A stretch of DNA of 64,000 bases, taken from Rhodopseudomonas sp. GTDB lineage: Bacteria; Pseudomonadota; Alphaproteobacteria; Rhizobiales; Xanthobacteraceae. The notes beneath the pieces were generated by a model. That model did no database searches and was not told the DNA's origin. It saw nothing but the letters and a program-made list of their open reading frames with translations. Positions 26,194 to 35,323 of this stretch are shown here, one piece after another. Position numbers and translations under genes: made by a program. The stretch lies in contig NZ_JACABA010000001.1 of the NCBI RefSeq assembly GCF_013377015.1, positions 331,554 to 395,553 on the forward strand, written 5' to 3'. Numbering within the stretch: the first letter of the stretch is position 1; the number at the start of each line of letters is the position of its first letter.

Positions 26194-26844
26194 TCAGTCT
26201 TCCTTGACCCATCGCGCGACCGGCATCACGTCCGGCAGTTGCGCGAAACTGCGCGGCCACATATCGACCACCCACTCCTCGCCGGTGCCACGTTCGACCA
26301 GCACCGCGGTGTTGTGCGGCGTCTGCAGCACGATGACGTTGCCGCGATAGTGCGGATCGCCGACCGTGTGATATTTCAGCAGGCCCCAGCTCTGCAGCAG
26401 CAGCAACAGGCTGGTGGTGTTGCGGGTGGTGTCCCAGCAATCGAAATTGTGCTTGTCGTCGAAATAGCGGAAGTCGGCGCGCGCGATCCGCTTTTCGGTG
26501 CCCAGGATCGGGCCGAGCCGGCGATCGAACCACACCACCGCCTTCTGCACCGCCGCGCGCTCCGCCGCGGCCGAGGCGCGGCCCGCCGCCAGCAGCTTCG
26601 TCAGCGTGGCGCGGTCGCCGGGCGAGAACTGAAGCGCAAGCCGGCGCCGGCAAACAAAGCCGTAGCACACCGTCATCGAATTGCCCGAAGGCGGATAGAT
26701 CGACACCGAACTGTACAGCGCGGCAACCGGCGCGCTGAGTTCGCCGGCCGGCGCCGGCGTGACGCCTTGCAGCATGACGGATAGGGCGATAGTGGCGGCC
26801 AAGGCGAGCGCCGGCCACCGGATCAGCCCCTTATCCTGCCGCAT
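26194..26844 (-). CDS. Exported protein of unknown function, possibly transglutaminase-like
   Basis: 216-residue product with an N-terminal hydrophobic segment (ALALAATIALSVMLQGV) acting as signal peptide or anchor. The ATG at 26844 follows AGAGGG at good spacing, whereas the longer start at 26880 has none. In the C-terminal half, a Cys in FDCWDTTRNTT is followed by a Leu-rich helix, then a His in TPHNTAVL and an Asp in WVVDMWPR. This Cys-His-Asp order and spacing recall transglutaminase-like cysteine peptidases. The assignment is inference from pattern only. Convergent with the cold-shock gene and divergent from putA. Confidence 0.68.
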   Translation of the reverse strand: MRQDKGLIRWPALALAATIALSVMLQGVTPAPAGELSAPVAALYSSVSIYPPSGNSMTVCYGFVCRRRLALQFSPGDRATLTKLLAAGRASAAAERAAVQKAVVWFDRRLGPILGTEKRIARADFRYFDDKHNFDCWDTTRNTTSLLLLLQSWGLLKYHTVGDPHYRGNVIVLQTPHNTAVLVERGTGEEWVVDMWPRSFAQLPDVMPVARWVKED

Positions 26845-27003
26845 TCGATCGAACCCTCTCATCGCGCCCGCCAGTTCCATATCAATTTGTCGCGGAAGCT
26901 AGCGCACCGGTTTGATGGTGCCAATATTGCATTTATGGCCACCACGGCTTGCCGTGAACGCGGCGCTTACGGCGTCTACTTTGGAGTTTCGCAGGGGATT
27001 CGC

Positions 27004-30000
27004 ATGCCGCCCGATGCACCGCTCCCGGTGTTCCGCGCGCCCTATGGGCCCGACGATTCGGCTCTCGCCGCCGATCTTCTGGCGACGGCCCGACTTGACG
27101 CGGCGCGGGAACGCCGGATCGACCAGACCGCGGCCGACCTGATCGTCGCGATCCGCGCCAGCGACGACCGGTTCGGCGGCGTCGAACAGATGCTGCGCGA
27201 ATTCGCGCTGTCGACCAAAGAGGGGCTGGCGCTGATGGTGCTGGCCGAGGCGCTGCTGCGGGTGCCCGACGCGCTCACCGCCGATCAATTCATCGAGGAC
27301 AAGCTCGGCCAGGGCGATTTCGCGCATCACCAGACCAGGTCGGGCGCGTTGCTGGTCAATGCCTCGGCCTGGGCACTGGGGATCTCGGCACGGGTGGTGC
27401 AAGCGGGTGAGACCCCGCACGGCACCATCGCGGCGCTGGCGAAGCGGCTCGGGGTGCCGGCGGTACGCGCCGCAACCCGTCAGGCAATGCGACTGATGGG
27501 CAATCACTTCGTGCTCGGCGAGACCATCGAGGCCGCGCTCGACCGTGCGCGATCCCACGCGGCCGATGGCAGGCGCTATTCCTACGACATGCTCGGCGAA
27601 GGTGCCCGCACCGCCGCCGATGCCGAGCGCTATTTCCAATCCTATGCCGGCGCTATCGAGGCGATCGGTAGCGCGGCGGGCACGGGCACGCTGCCGGCGC
27701 GGCCCGGGATTTCGGTCAAACTGTCGGCGCTGCATCCGCGCTTCGAGGCGGTCAGCCGCGCGCGGGTGATCGCCGAACTGGTGCCGCGGCTGCTCGATCT
27801 GGCGCGCAGGGCCAAGCGCTTCGACCTCAACTTCACCGTCGACGCCGAGGAAGCCGACCGGCTGGAACTGTCGCTCGAGCTGTTCGCGGCCTGCCTCAGC
27901 GATGAGTCGCTGGCGGGCTGGGACGGTTTCGGGCTCGCAGTGCAGGCCTATCAGAAGCGCGCCAGCGACGTGATCGACCATGTCGACGATCTGGCGCGAC
28001 GGCTCGACCGCCGGCTCATGCTGCGATTGGTCAAGGGAGCCTATTGGGACACCGAGATCAAGCGCGCCCAGGAGCGCGGCCTCGACGACTACCCGGTGTT
28101 CACGCGCAAGGCGATGACCGACCTGAACTACATCGCCTGCGCACGCAAGCTCCTGAGTCTGCGGCCGCGGATCTTTCCGCAATTCGCCAGCCATAATGCG
28201 CTGACCGTGGCCAGCATCCTCGAATCCGCTGGCGACGTGGAAGGCTACGAGTTCCAGCGCCTGCACGGCATGGGCGAAGCGCTGTATACAAGACTGCACG
28301 CCGATCACCCCGACCTCGTCTGCCGGGTCTACGCCCCGGTCGGCGGCCACCGCGATCTGTTGGCTTATCTGGTGCGGCGGCTGCTGGAGAACGGCGCCAA
28401 TTCCTCGTTCGTGGCGCAGGCCGGCGACGACAAGGTGCCGGTCTCGACGCTGCTGCGGCGGCCCGCCGACATCGTCGGCACGTCAGACAACGTTCGGCAT
28501 CCTAACATCCCGCTGCCGCGCGATCTGTATCGGCCCGATCGCGAAAATTCCCGCGGCCTCGATTTCGGCGACAGCGCGGCATTGGCCCGGCTGCAGGCCG
28601 AAATCGCCGCCGCACGTCAACCGATTGCGCCGATCGCCGATGCCACGCCGAAGCAAGCGCAGGCTACGATCGCCGCGGCGCGCGCAGGCTTCGTCTCCTG
28701 GAGCGTGACGCCAGCCGCCGCGCGCGCGGCTATTCTGGAACAGGCCGCAGAACTACTCGAGCAACGCCGCGCGCATTTCATCGCGCTGCTGCAAGACGAG
28801 GGTGGCAAGACGCTGGACGACGCGCTGTCGGAACTCCGCGAGGCGATCGACTATTGCCGCTACTACGCATCGGAGGGGCGCAAACTGTTCGGCGACGGCC
28901 GGGTGATGCCGGGCCCGACCGGCGAGAGCAATGTGCTGCGGCTGCACGGCCGCGGCGTGTTCGTTGCGATCTCGCCGTGGAATTTTCCGCTGGCGATTTT
29001 CCTTGGCCAGATTACCGCGGCATTGATGGCCGGCAACGCCGTGGTCGCCAAGCCCGCCGAACAGACCCCCGCAATCAGCGCCGCGGCGGTGCGGCTGCTA
29101 CACGAAGCCGGCGTGCCGGACTCGGCGCTGCATATCGTGCATGGCGACGGCGCGATCGGCGCCGCATTGGTGGCGGAGCGCGACATCGCCGGCGTGGTGT
29201 TCACCGGATCGACCGAGGTGGCGCGATCGATCAATCGGGCGCTGGCCGCCAAGGACGGCCCGATCGTGCCGCTGATCGCAGAGACCGGCGGCATCAATGC
29301 GATGATCGTCGACGCCACCGCGCTGCCCGAACAGGTCGCCGATGACGTGGTGAGTTCGGCGTTCCGCTCCGCCGGCCAGCGCTGCTCGGCGTTGCGGCTG
29401 CTGTTCGTGCAGGAAGATGTCGCCGACCGCATGATCGAGATCATCGCCGGCGCCGTGCGGGAGTTGAAAGTCGGCGATCCTGTCGATCCCGCCACCCATA
29501 TCGGGCCGGTGATCGATTCAGAAGCCAAGCAGAAGCTCGACGCCCATATTGCGCGGATGATCGCCGAAGCGCGGCCGCGTTTCGCCGGCGTCGCCCCCGC
29601 CGCAGGGAACTTCGTCGCGCCACATATCTTCGAGCTGGCGGAAGCCGCGGAGCTGACCGAGGAAGTGTTCGGCCCGATCTTGCACGTGGTACGCTATCCT
29701 GCCGCCAATCTCGACGCCGTGCTGGAGGCGATTGCACGCAGCGGCTACGGCCTCACCCTCGGCATCCATTCGCGGATCGATGAGATGGTCGAACGCAGCA
29801 TCGAGCGGCTCGCGGTCGGCAATATCTATGTCAACCGCAACATGATCGGCGCGGTGGTCGGCGTGCAGCCGTTCGGCGGCTTCGGGCTCTCCGGCACCGG
29901 ACCGAAAGCCGGTGGGCCGCATTATCTGCCGCGCTTCGCCACCGAACAGACCGTGACGATCAACACCGCGGCGGCGGGCGGCAACGCCGCGCTGCTGTCG

Positions 30001-30015
30001 GAGCAGGATGAATAG
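27004..30015 (+). CDS. putA: Bifunctional proline dehydrogenase / L-glutamate gamma-semialdehyde dehydrogenase
   Basis: Oxidises proline to glutamate through a FAD-dependent barrel and an NAD-dependent aldehyde dehydrogenase. At 1003 residues it is the short PutA without the DNA-binding domain, very near the 999 residues of the B. japonicum enzyme. The PRODH half includes YSYDMLGEGART, ISVKLSALHPR and RLVKGAYWD. The dehydrogenase half has SPWNFPLAIFLGQ, catalytic Glu in ETGGINAM (about 759) and Cys in GQRCSALR (about 795). The ATG at 27004 has AGGGG upstream; the frame extends to 26887 but the extra 39 residues are not family-like. Lacking a repressor domain, its control must come from elsewhere; no putR-like gene is adjacent. 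Confidence 0.95.
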   Translation: MPPDAPLPVFRAPYGPDDSALAADLLATARLDAARERRIDQTAADLIVAIRASDDRFGGVEQMLREFALSTKEGLALMVLAEALLRVPDALTADQFIEDKLGQGDFAHHQTRSGALLVNASAWALGISARVVQAGETPHGTIAALAKRLGVPAVRAATRQAMRLMGNHFVLGETIEAALDRARSHAADGRRYSYDMLGEGARTAADAERYFQSYAGAIEAIGSAAGTGTLPARPGISVKLSALHPRFEAVSRARVIAELVPRLLDLARRAKRFDLNFTVDAEEADRLELSLELFAACLSDESLAGWDGFGLAVQAYQKRASDVIDHVDDLARRLDRRLMLRLVKGAYWDTEIKRAQERGLDDYPVFTRKAMTDLNYIACARKLLSLRPRIFPQFASHNALTVASILESAGDVEGYEFQRLHGMGEALYTRLHADHPDLVCRVYAPVGGHRDLLAYLVRRLLENGANSSFVAQAGDDKVPVSTLLRRPADIVGTSDNVRHPNIPLPRDLYRPDRENSRGLDFGDSAALARLQAEIAAARQPIAPIADATPKQAQATIAAARAGFVSWSVTPAAARAAILEQAAELLEQRRAHFIALLQDEGGKTLDDALSELREAIDYCRYYASEGRKLFGDGRVMPGPTGESNVLRLHGRGVFVAISPWNFPLAIFLGQITAALMAGNAVVAKPAEQTPAISAAAVRLLHEAGVPDSALHIVHGDGAIGAALVAERDIAGVVFTGSTEVARSINRALAAKDGPIVPLIAETGGINAMIVDATALPEQVADDVVSSAFRSAGQRCSALRLLFVQEDVADRMIEIIAGAVRELKVGDPVDPATHIGPVIDSEAKQKLDAHIARMIAEARPRFAGVAPAAGNFVAPHIFELAEAAELTEEVFGPILHVVRYPAANLDAVLEAIARSGYGLTLGIHSRIDEMVERSIERLAVGNIYVNRNMIGAVVGVQPFGGFGLSGTGPKAGGPHYLPRFATEQTVTINTAAAGGNAALLSEQDE

Positions 30016-30133
30016 TTCAAGAGCCGTTGCATCATGCGCCGAACCCGGATCAAATGCGGATCGCGGCCGGTGATCGCTCGAAGCGAAACATTCCGGAATA
30101 CGAAAAATAACAAAAGCCAGGGAGCAGACTCGC

Positions 30134-31339
30134 ATGGACGACGGCATCTTCGCAGGCCTCAAGGTGCTGGACTGCGCCAGCTTCATTGCGGCGCCCGCCG
30201 CCGCGACGGTGCTGTCCGACTTCGGCGCCAACGTGATCAAGATCGAGCCGCCGGGCCTTGGCGATCCCTATCGCAACCTGCCGAACCTGCCCGGCTATCC
30301 GAGAAGCCCGTATAACTACTCCTGGATGATCGATGCGCGGAACAAGAAGAGTCTCGCGCTCGACCTCGCCAGGCCGGACGGAAAAGCCGTGCTGCGCCGC
30401 CTCGTCGCCGAAGCCGACGTTTTCATCACCAATTTCCCGCCCGCGGTGCGCGAAAGGCTCGGCGTCACCTATGCCGAACTGGCGCCGCTGAACGACCGGC
30501 TGATCTATGCCTGCTTCACCGGCTATGGCGACCGCGGCGAGGAAGCCAACAAACCCGGCTTCGACAGCAACGCCTATTGGGCGCGTTCCGGCCTGATGGA
30601 TCTGGTCCGCGCCGATATCGACAGCACGCCGGCGCGATCGGTCGCCGGCATGGGCGACCACCCCTGCGCGATGGCGTTGTATGGCGCGATCGTCACCGCA
30701 CTGTACAAGCGCGAGCGCACCGGCAAGGGCAGCCAGGTGAAATCCAACCTGATGGCAAACGGCATGTGGGCCAACGCTATTCTGGCCCAGGCCAAATTAT
30801 GCGGCGCCGAGTTCCAGGAGCGCCGGCCGCGCGAACGCGCGCTGAACGCGGTGACCAATCATTATCGCTGCCGCGACGGCCGCTGGATCATTCTGTCGCT
30901 GCTCAACGAGGACAAGCAGTGGCCGGCGCTCACGCGGTGCCTCGGGCGCGACGACCTCGCCACCGACCCGCGGTTCGCCACCAAGCCGGACCGCCACGCC
31001 CGCTCAATCGAACTGATCGAAATCTTCGACGAGATCTTTGCCACGCGAGACCTCGCCGAATGGCGCAAGGCGCTCGACGGCAGCGGCCTGATCTTCGGGG
31101 TGGTCGGAATTCTCGATGACATCACGACAGACCAGCAGATGCTCGACAACGACGTGCTGGTGCCGTTCGAAAACGACACTATCCTGACCATCAACAGCCC
31201 GATCTGGATCGACGGCAGCCAGAAGACCCGGCCGCGGCATCCGCCCGGGATCGGCCAGCACAGCGACGAGATCCTGCGCGATGCCGGCTTCGACGAGGAC
31301 GCGATCCGGCAGCTGCGAGCGTCGGGCACGGTGGCGTGA
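30134..31339 (+). CDS. Class III acyl-CoA transferase (CaiB/BaiF family)
   Basis: 401-residue CoA-transferase. It opens with the typical GLKVLDCASFIAAPAAATVLSDFGANVIKIEPP. RNKKSLALDLARPDGKAVLRRLV follows, then the catalytic Asp region GFDSNAYWARSG (about residue 144) and GKGSQVKSNLMANGMWAN. The C-terminal part ending HSDEILRDAG is also characteristic. A CAGGGAG ribosome site precedes the ATG. The donor and acceptor acids cannot be deduced, and the neighbouring putA gives no direct hint. Confidence 0.9.
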   Translation: MDDGIFAGLKVLDCASFIAAPAAATVLSDFGANVIKIEPPGLGDPYRNLPNLPGYPRSPYNYSWMIDARNKKSLALDLARPDGKAVLRRLVAEADVFITNFPPAVRERLGVTYAELAPLNDRLIYACFTGYGDRGEEANKPGFDSNAYWARSGLMDLVRADIDSTPARSVAGMGDHPCAMALYGAIVTALYKRERTGKGSQVKSNLMANGMWANAILAQAKLCGAEFQERRPRERALNAVTNHYRCRDGRWIILSLLNEDKQWPALTRCLGRDDLATDPRFATKPDRHARSIELIEIFDEIFATRDLAEWRKALDGSGLIFGVVGILDDITTDQQMLDNDVLVPFENDTILTINSPIWIDGSQKTRPRHPPGIGQHSDEILRDAGFDEDAIRQLRASGTVA

Positions 31340-31348
31340 GGACGGTCG

Positions 31349-31510
31349 TTATCGGCTCAGCAACATCGAGCCGAATGCGGCGAGGCCGATCAGGACAGCA
31401 ACCGCGATCGCCCAACTGCTGACGTGGATAGCGTTGGCCTTCTGGCGGATGCTTTCGTTTTCGGCGATCTGGCGATTGCGCTGCTTGATCTCGCTGTTCG
31501 GATCACTCAC
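31349..31510 (-). CDS. 53-residue single-helix membrane protein
   Basis: Short frame on the minus strand with a GTG start and an excellent ribosome site (GGGAGG, 7 bases before). The product begins MSDPNSEIKQRNRQIAENES, a charged and probably helical cytosolic part. One hydrophobic helix follows (SSWAIAVAVLIGLAAFGSMLL) and it ends in SR. It is convergent with the CoA-transferase, 9 bases from its stop. It lies 38 bases downstream of the CxxCH-protein gene on the same strand, so the two could be cotranscribed. Function unknown. Confidence 0.62.
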   Translation of the reverse strand: MSDPNSEIKQRNRQIAENESIRQKANAIHVSSWAIAVAVLIGLAAFGSMLLSR

Positions 31511-31548
31511 GGATGGACCTCCCGATCGGCCGAGGAACCCGATTCATA

Positions 31549-33105
31549 TCAGCGAATTTTGACAAAACACATGCCGATCCGCGCGGTCGAGCCGGAGATC
31601 GCCGCCTGACAGCTCAGCCCTTCGGCGCAGCTCCATGACTCGAAGCTGGGATCGGGTTGCGTGCCGTCGGTACCTCCCCGGTCACAATGCGCACCCCAGC
31701 CGTCGGCATATTCGGTCCCGAGCAATGCGGTGGTGCCGCGCAATTGCGGGCGATCGGAAAACCCGCGCGAATAGTTCGGCGGTTTACCGTCGCGTAGCGC
31801 CGTAACGATATCGCGGCGGCGGACCTGATCGCCGACAAAATGCGGTGATCCCGGCACCGCGCCCGCCACGACGCCCGGATGCGTCGAATCGACGCCGGGA
31901 AAATGAAAGCCGCCGATGCCGCGGGTCTGATGGCAGCCCGCGCAGGTGATATCGTTGAGCCGGCGCTCGAACCCCGCCAATGACCTAATATTCTGCAGCG
32001 CGATGCCGTTGTCGGCGGCCCGTCGCAGCGCGGCGACGACGTCTGTCTCGCTGAACAGCGGATTGGGATCGGCGGGCGCCACCAGCCCAAACGCCGGCTG
32101 AAGCTTGGAGCTTTTGAATCCCACCGGGGTTGCGGCGATGGCAAAATTCGCAAGATACTTCTGCGGGATCAGAAGCGTGCCGCGATCGAATTCGCCAAGG
32201 TGGTTCGGCTCCAGCAACCAGCGTTTGAATTCCAGCCCGAGCTCATAGTTCGCGTTGACGCGGTCGCGGTCGATCTGGTTTTCCAGCGGCGACGGCGCGA
32301 ACGCGCCGGCCACTGGATCACGGCGAAACACTTTCAACAGATAGTCGGTGCGAAATTCCGCGGTAGGCGATTTCGGCCGATGGGCGATCTGCAGATTGGT
32401 TTCGATGCGGTCGACGTCGTCCGGCTTGACCAGCGCCAGCGGTCCATCGCCCGATATCAATCTGATCGCCAGCTCGGCGCCGGTCTGTTGCAACACCCCG
32501 GCATCGAGCCAGCGCCGCGCAACCTCGGCGCAGGACAGTTGCTCGCCCCTCGCCCTGAGCACGAGGTTCAGGGTCATCGGCAGCCGCTGGGGGGACCCTG
32601 GCTCGTCACTCAATTGCGGGTCGGCAACCAGCCGATAGATCAGCCGGATCTCGCCACAGCCGTCCGGCACCGCGTAACCGCGGTCCATCCGGTTGACGAT
32701 TCCCGCCAGCACGAAGCGCGACGCGCTTGAATACAGCCGCTCGCGGTCGAACAACTGCACCTCATATGCGGCTCCTATGCCGATGCTCTGCCGCGCGGCT
32801 GTTGCGCGGTGTCGATCGAGATAGCGATCGAACTCATCGTCGATCGATTGGCGGACCGCCGCCATCGACGGCAATGCAAACAGCCGGTCATTGCGCAACG
32901 GACCCGAGGGCCCCGCGGAATCGAGCATCTGACGCAGCCCGAAGCCCGGCTGGGCCAGCCCTTCGGCCTGACGCTCCCTGAGATCGAGTTCGCGGAGCGC
33001 CAGCGGATCGACGATCGCCAGGCCGCGCTCGAGTTCGCCGCCCACGCCAAGGCGTGGCGACAGCACGCCGCAGATCAGCACGATGAGCAGAGTCCAGCGC
33101 CGCAC
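31549..33105 (-). CDS. Exported protein with one CxxCH haem-binding motif, unknown function
   Basis: 518 residues from a GTG at 33105, which follows AGGAAAAGG and opens a clean signal peptide (MRRWTLLIVLICGVL). A TTG at 33183 would put the hydrophobic stretch 26 residues in. A single CAGCHQTRGIGG motif lies about three quarters along, and a Cys-rich tail (SCAEGLSCQ, GMCFVK) follows. The rest has no domain recognised by eye. This looks like a periplasmic protein with one covalent c-type haem, perhaps a large enzyme with a cytochrome-like centre. The distal Met ligand cannot be picked, so a non-haem Cys/His site is possible. Confidence 0.68.
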   Translation of the reverse strand: MRRWTLLIVLICGVLSPRLGVGGELERGLAIVDPLALRELDLRERQAEGLAQPGFGLRQMLDSAGPSGPLRNDRLFALPSMAAVRQSIDDEFDRYLDRHRATAARQSIGIGAAYEVQLFDRERLYSSASRFVLAGIVNRMDRGYAVPDGCGEIRLIYRLVADPQLSDEPGSPQRLPMTLNLVLRARGEQLSCAEVARRWLDAGVLQQTGAELAIRLISGDGPLALVKPDDVDRIETNLQIAHRPKSPTAEFRTDYLLKVFRRDPVAGAFAPSPLENQIDRDRVNANYELGLEFKRWLLEPNHLGEFDRGTLLIPQKYLANFAIAATPVGFKSSKLQPAFGLVAPADPNPLFSETDVVAALRRAADNGIALQNIRSLAGFERRLNDITCAGCHQTRGIGGFHFPGVDSTHPGVVAGAVPGSPHFVGDQVRRRDIVTALRDGKPPNYSRGFSDRPQLRGTTALLGTEYADGWGAHCDRGGTDGTQPDPSFESWSCAEGLSCQAAISGSTARIGMCFVKIR

Positions 33106-33228
33106 CAGCTGCCTTTTCCTTGACCGCGTCGCCGTGCAAGGAACCCTCGCGCGGCGGATCGCGTCGATCGGAAAATAGAGCAAAGCAGGCGGCCTGTCTC
33201 CACAAGCCGCGCCGGACGTGGGTGGCGC

Positions 33229-34218
33229 TTAGCGCGCCACGATCAGCCCGCGGCTGGTCACCACCACCCAGCGACCGTCCTGTTTCCGAACCGCATCGAT
33301 GCGGCCGAGGCCCGGCACCGGGTCGCCGGCGTAGACTTCGAACACGCCCTCGCGGCCCTCGATCAAAGCGCCGCCATCGACGACATCGCGCAACACCCAG
33401 CCATCGACGGTAGGCATACGCTTGACTTCAGGCTTGGGCGCCGGCGTCGGAATCGAACCCGTAATTTCCTTCGCAGGAGCAGGCGCCGCGGCGGGTGCCT
33501 GGGTCGGGGCTGCCGCGGCCGGCGCTGCGGCCACCACCGTCGCTGGTGCGGCCCGCAGCTTGTCCACCGCCTCGCTGAGCTTGGCGAGTTTCGCCGCAGG
33601 CTCGGCCTGGGCCTTCTCGATCTTGTCGAGACGATCGCTGGTCTTGCTGATCTGTGCGACGCTCAGCTTCGCGCTATGCTCGAAACTGGTCTTCAGTGCG
33701 GCCAATTCGGATTCGATCCGCAGCATCTGCTCGTCGAGCACCTTGGCCTGAATAGACGACTTGTCGGCGTCGCCGCCGACACGTGATAGTCCCGCCGTCG
33801 CCAGCGCACCGCCGATCGCTCCGGCGACAGCCGCCAGGGCAATCACCGCGGCCAGCGCCGCCACACGGCGTTTGCCGAACAGGCCAGCTTTGCGGGCGAC
33901 TTGCTCCGCCTCCGGTTCAGCGGCGAATTTGTCGTCTTTCCAGGCTTCGCGTTGCCAGGACTCCCGCCGGGTCGGCGACATGATCGCGATGTCGCGCGAG
34001 CCCAGCGCTGCGGCCTTCTCGCTGGGCGCCTCGGCAGCCGCCTTGGTCGCATCCGGGGCGCTGTCGTGCTCCGGCACGAGGCCAGACGCGTCCTCCTCCA
34101 TCGATACGGCTCCGGTCGCCTGTACGGTCTCGGCTGCGCCATGATCGGGAAGGGTCGGCCCGACGTTGGCGCCGGACTCATCGCTGGTCTGCTCGTTCCG
34201 AACTTCGCTCACGTTCAA
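33229..34218 (-). CDS. Single-pass membrane protein with coiled coil, unknown function
   Basis: 329 residues. The N-terminal cytosolic part of about 115 residues is acidic and low-complexity, including SPTRRESWQREAWKDD. One hydrophobic helix follows (RRVAALAAVIALAAVAGAIGG, about 117-140). Then come a coiled coil (DEQMLRIESELAALKTSFEH to DRLDKIEKAQAE), an Ala/Pro-rich linker and a small C-terminal domain beginning VDGWVLRDVVDGGALIEGREG. That domain looks compact and beta-rich, so it is probably periplasmic. No function is known to me. The gene is divergent from the GST gene across a 377-base gap. Confidence 0.72.
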   Translation of the reverse strand: MNVSEVRNEQTSDESGANVGPTLPDHGAAETVQATGAVSMEEDASGLVPEHDSAPDATKAAAEAPSEKAAALGSRDIAIMSPTRRESWQREAWKDDKFAAEPEAEQVARKAGLFGKRRVAALAAVIALAAVAGAIGGALATAGLSRVGGDADKSSIQAKVLDEQMLRIESELAALKTSFEHSAKLSVAQISKTSDRLDKIEKAQAEPAAKLAKLSEAVDKLRAAPATVVAAAPAAAAPTQAPAAAPAPAKEITGSIPTPAPKPEVKRMPTVDGWVLRDVVDGGALIEGREGVFEVYAGDPVPGLGRIDAVRKQDGRWVVVTSRGLIVAR

Positions 34219-34595
34219 ATCTCCCGAATGCTTGACCTTTTGGTAACTTTCATTACTTGCGAAAACGTTACTTCGTCCGGGATTACCAAAATTTTAGGAT
34301 TTGGCCCGACTACCGCGTTCGCCATTCCGCATCCTGCTGCTACGCGTCGCGATCTCGCGCCCACCACGTCCGGCCCGACTGCACCGCAGCATTTCCCGAC
34401 TAACGTGGCCAGAATGGGACCGGCGAGCGGCACTTCGCGGACCGCCGCAAGGTCGTTCGGCTCCGTTGTCGCCCCGGCGATCTCCGGCGCATGGCGCCCG
34501 CGCGACCGCAATGACTGGACGACACCCGGCGTCCCGCGCTACGTGGTAAGCCTCATCAACAGGCACCGCCAAGGTGCCGAGTCCGGGAAACGACC
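34219..34595. other. 377-bp intergenic region between the coiled-coil protein and GST genes
   Basis: No supported gene. The left third, next to the leftward gene start, is AT-rich and holds the inverted repeat at 34238-34291. The right two thirds are GC-rich and unstructured by eye, and overlapping frames there have no family features. Confidence 0.45.
34238..34291. promoter_or_regulatory. 9-bp inverted repeat, candidate operator
   Basis: TTTTGGTAA (34238-34246) and TTACCAAAA (34283-34291) are perfect inverted copies 36 bases apart. A second, shorter pair, GTAAC and GTTAC, lies inside. The element is 20 bases upstream of the GTG/ATG region of the leftward coiled-coil protein gene, the position expected for a promoter operator. 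Binding factor unknown. Confidence 0.35.
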
Positions 34596-35207
34596 ATGAA
34601 GCTCTACGATTCGATCGGGCCCAACCCGCGCCTGGTGCGCATGTTCGTCGCCGAGAAGGGCTTGACCATTCCGACCCAGCCGGTTGACATTCGCGGCGGC
34701 GAAAACCGCCAGCCCGAACATCTGGCGCGCAATCCGCACGGCCAGACCCCGACACTGGAACTCGACAACGGCCACTTCCTGTCCGAGATCACCGCGATCT
34801 GCGAATACCTCGAGGAGAAACATCCGCTGCCGGCGCTGATCGGCACCACCGCGGAAGAGCGCGCCGAATGCCGAATGTGGACGCGCCGGATCGACCTCTA
34901 CATCTGCGAGCCGCTGGCCAACGGCTTTCGCTTCAGCGAAGGCCTGAAGATGTTCGAGAACCGGGTGATCTGCGTGCCGGAAGCAGCCCCCGGGCTGAAG
35001 AAGATCGCCGCTGACCGGATCCAGTGGATGGACGGTCAGATCGCCGGCAAGGAATTCGTCTGCGGCTCGCGCCTCACCCTGGCCGATCTGCTGCTGTACG
35101 GCTGGCTCGATTTCGGCGCCAAGGTCGGACAGCCACTGAACGAGGCCAACAAGAACATCATGGCGTGGTTCGCCCGGATCGACGCACGGCCCTCGGCCAA
35201 GGCGTAA
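34596..35207 (+). CDS. Glutathione S-transferase family protein
   Basis: 203 residues. The N-terminal thioredoxin-like domain has NPHGQTPTLELDNGHFLSE (cis-Pro after GQT, then the Ser/Glu pair that binds glutathione's gamma-glutamyl). The helical C-terminal domain includes SRLTLADLLLYGWLDF, matching the conserved Asp-containing turn. The start MKLYDS is standard. Likely cytosolic; substrate unknown. Confidence 0.88.
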   Translation: MKLYDSIGPNPRLVRMFVAEKGLTIPTQPVDIRGGENRQPEHLARNPHGQTPTLELDNGHFLSEITAICEYLEEKHPLPALIGTTAEERAECRMWTRRIDLYICEPLANGFRFSEGLKMFENRVICVPEAAPGLKKIAADRIQWMDGQIAGKEFVCGSRLTLADLLLYGWLDFGAKVGQPLNEANKNIMAWFARIDARPSAKA

Positions 35208-35323
35208 CGCCGCTTCTTCCCCTCGCCACGCTTACGGGGCGAGGAGCTCGCTGCCGTTGGCGCGATGCCCATATTCAATCAAGTCAGATTGAAGTTTCGT
35301 GCCCTCGCAAAGGCTGCCGAGTT

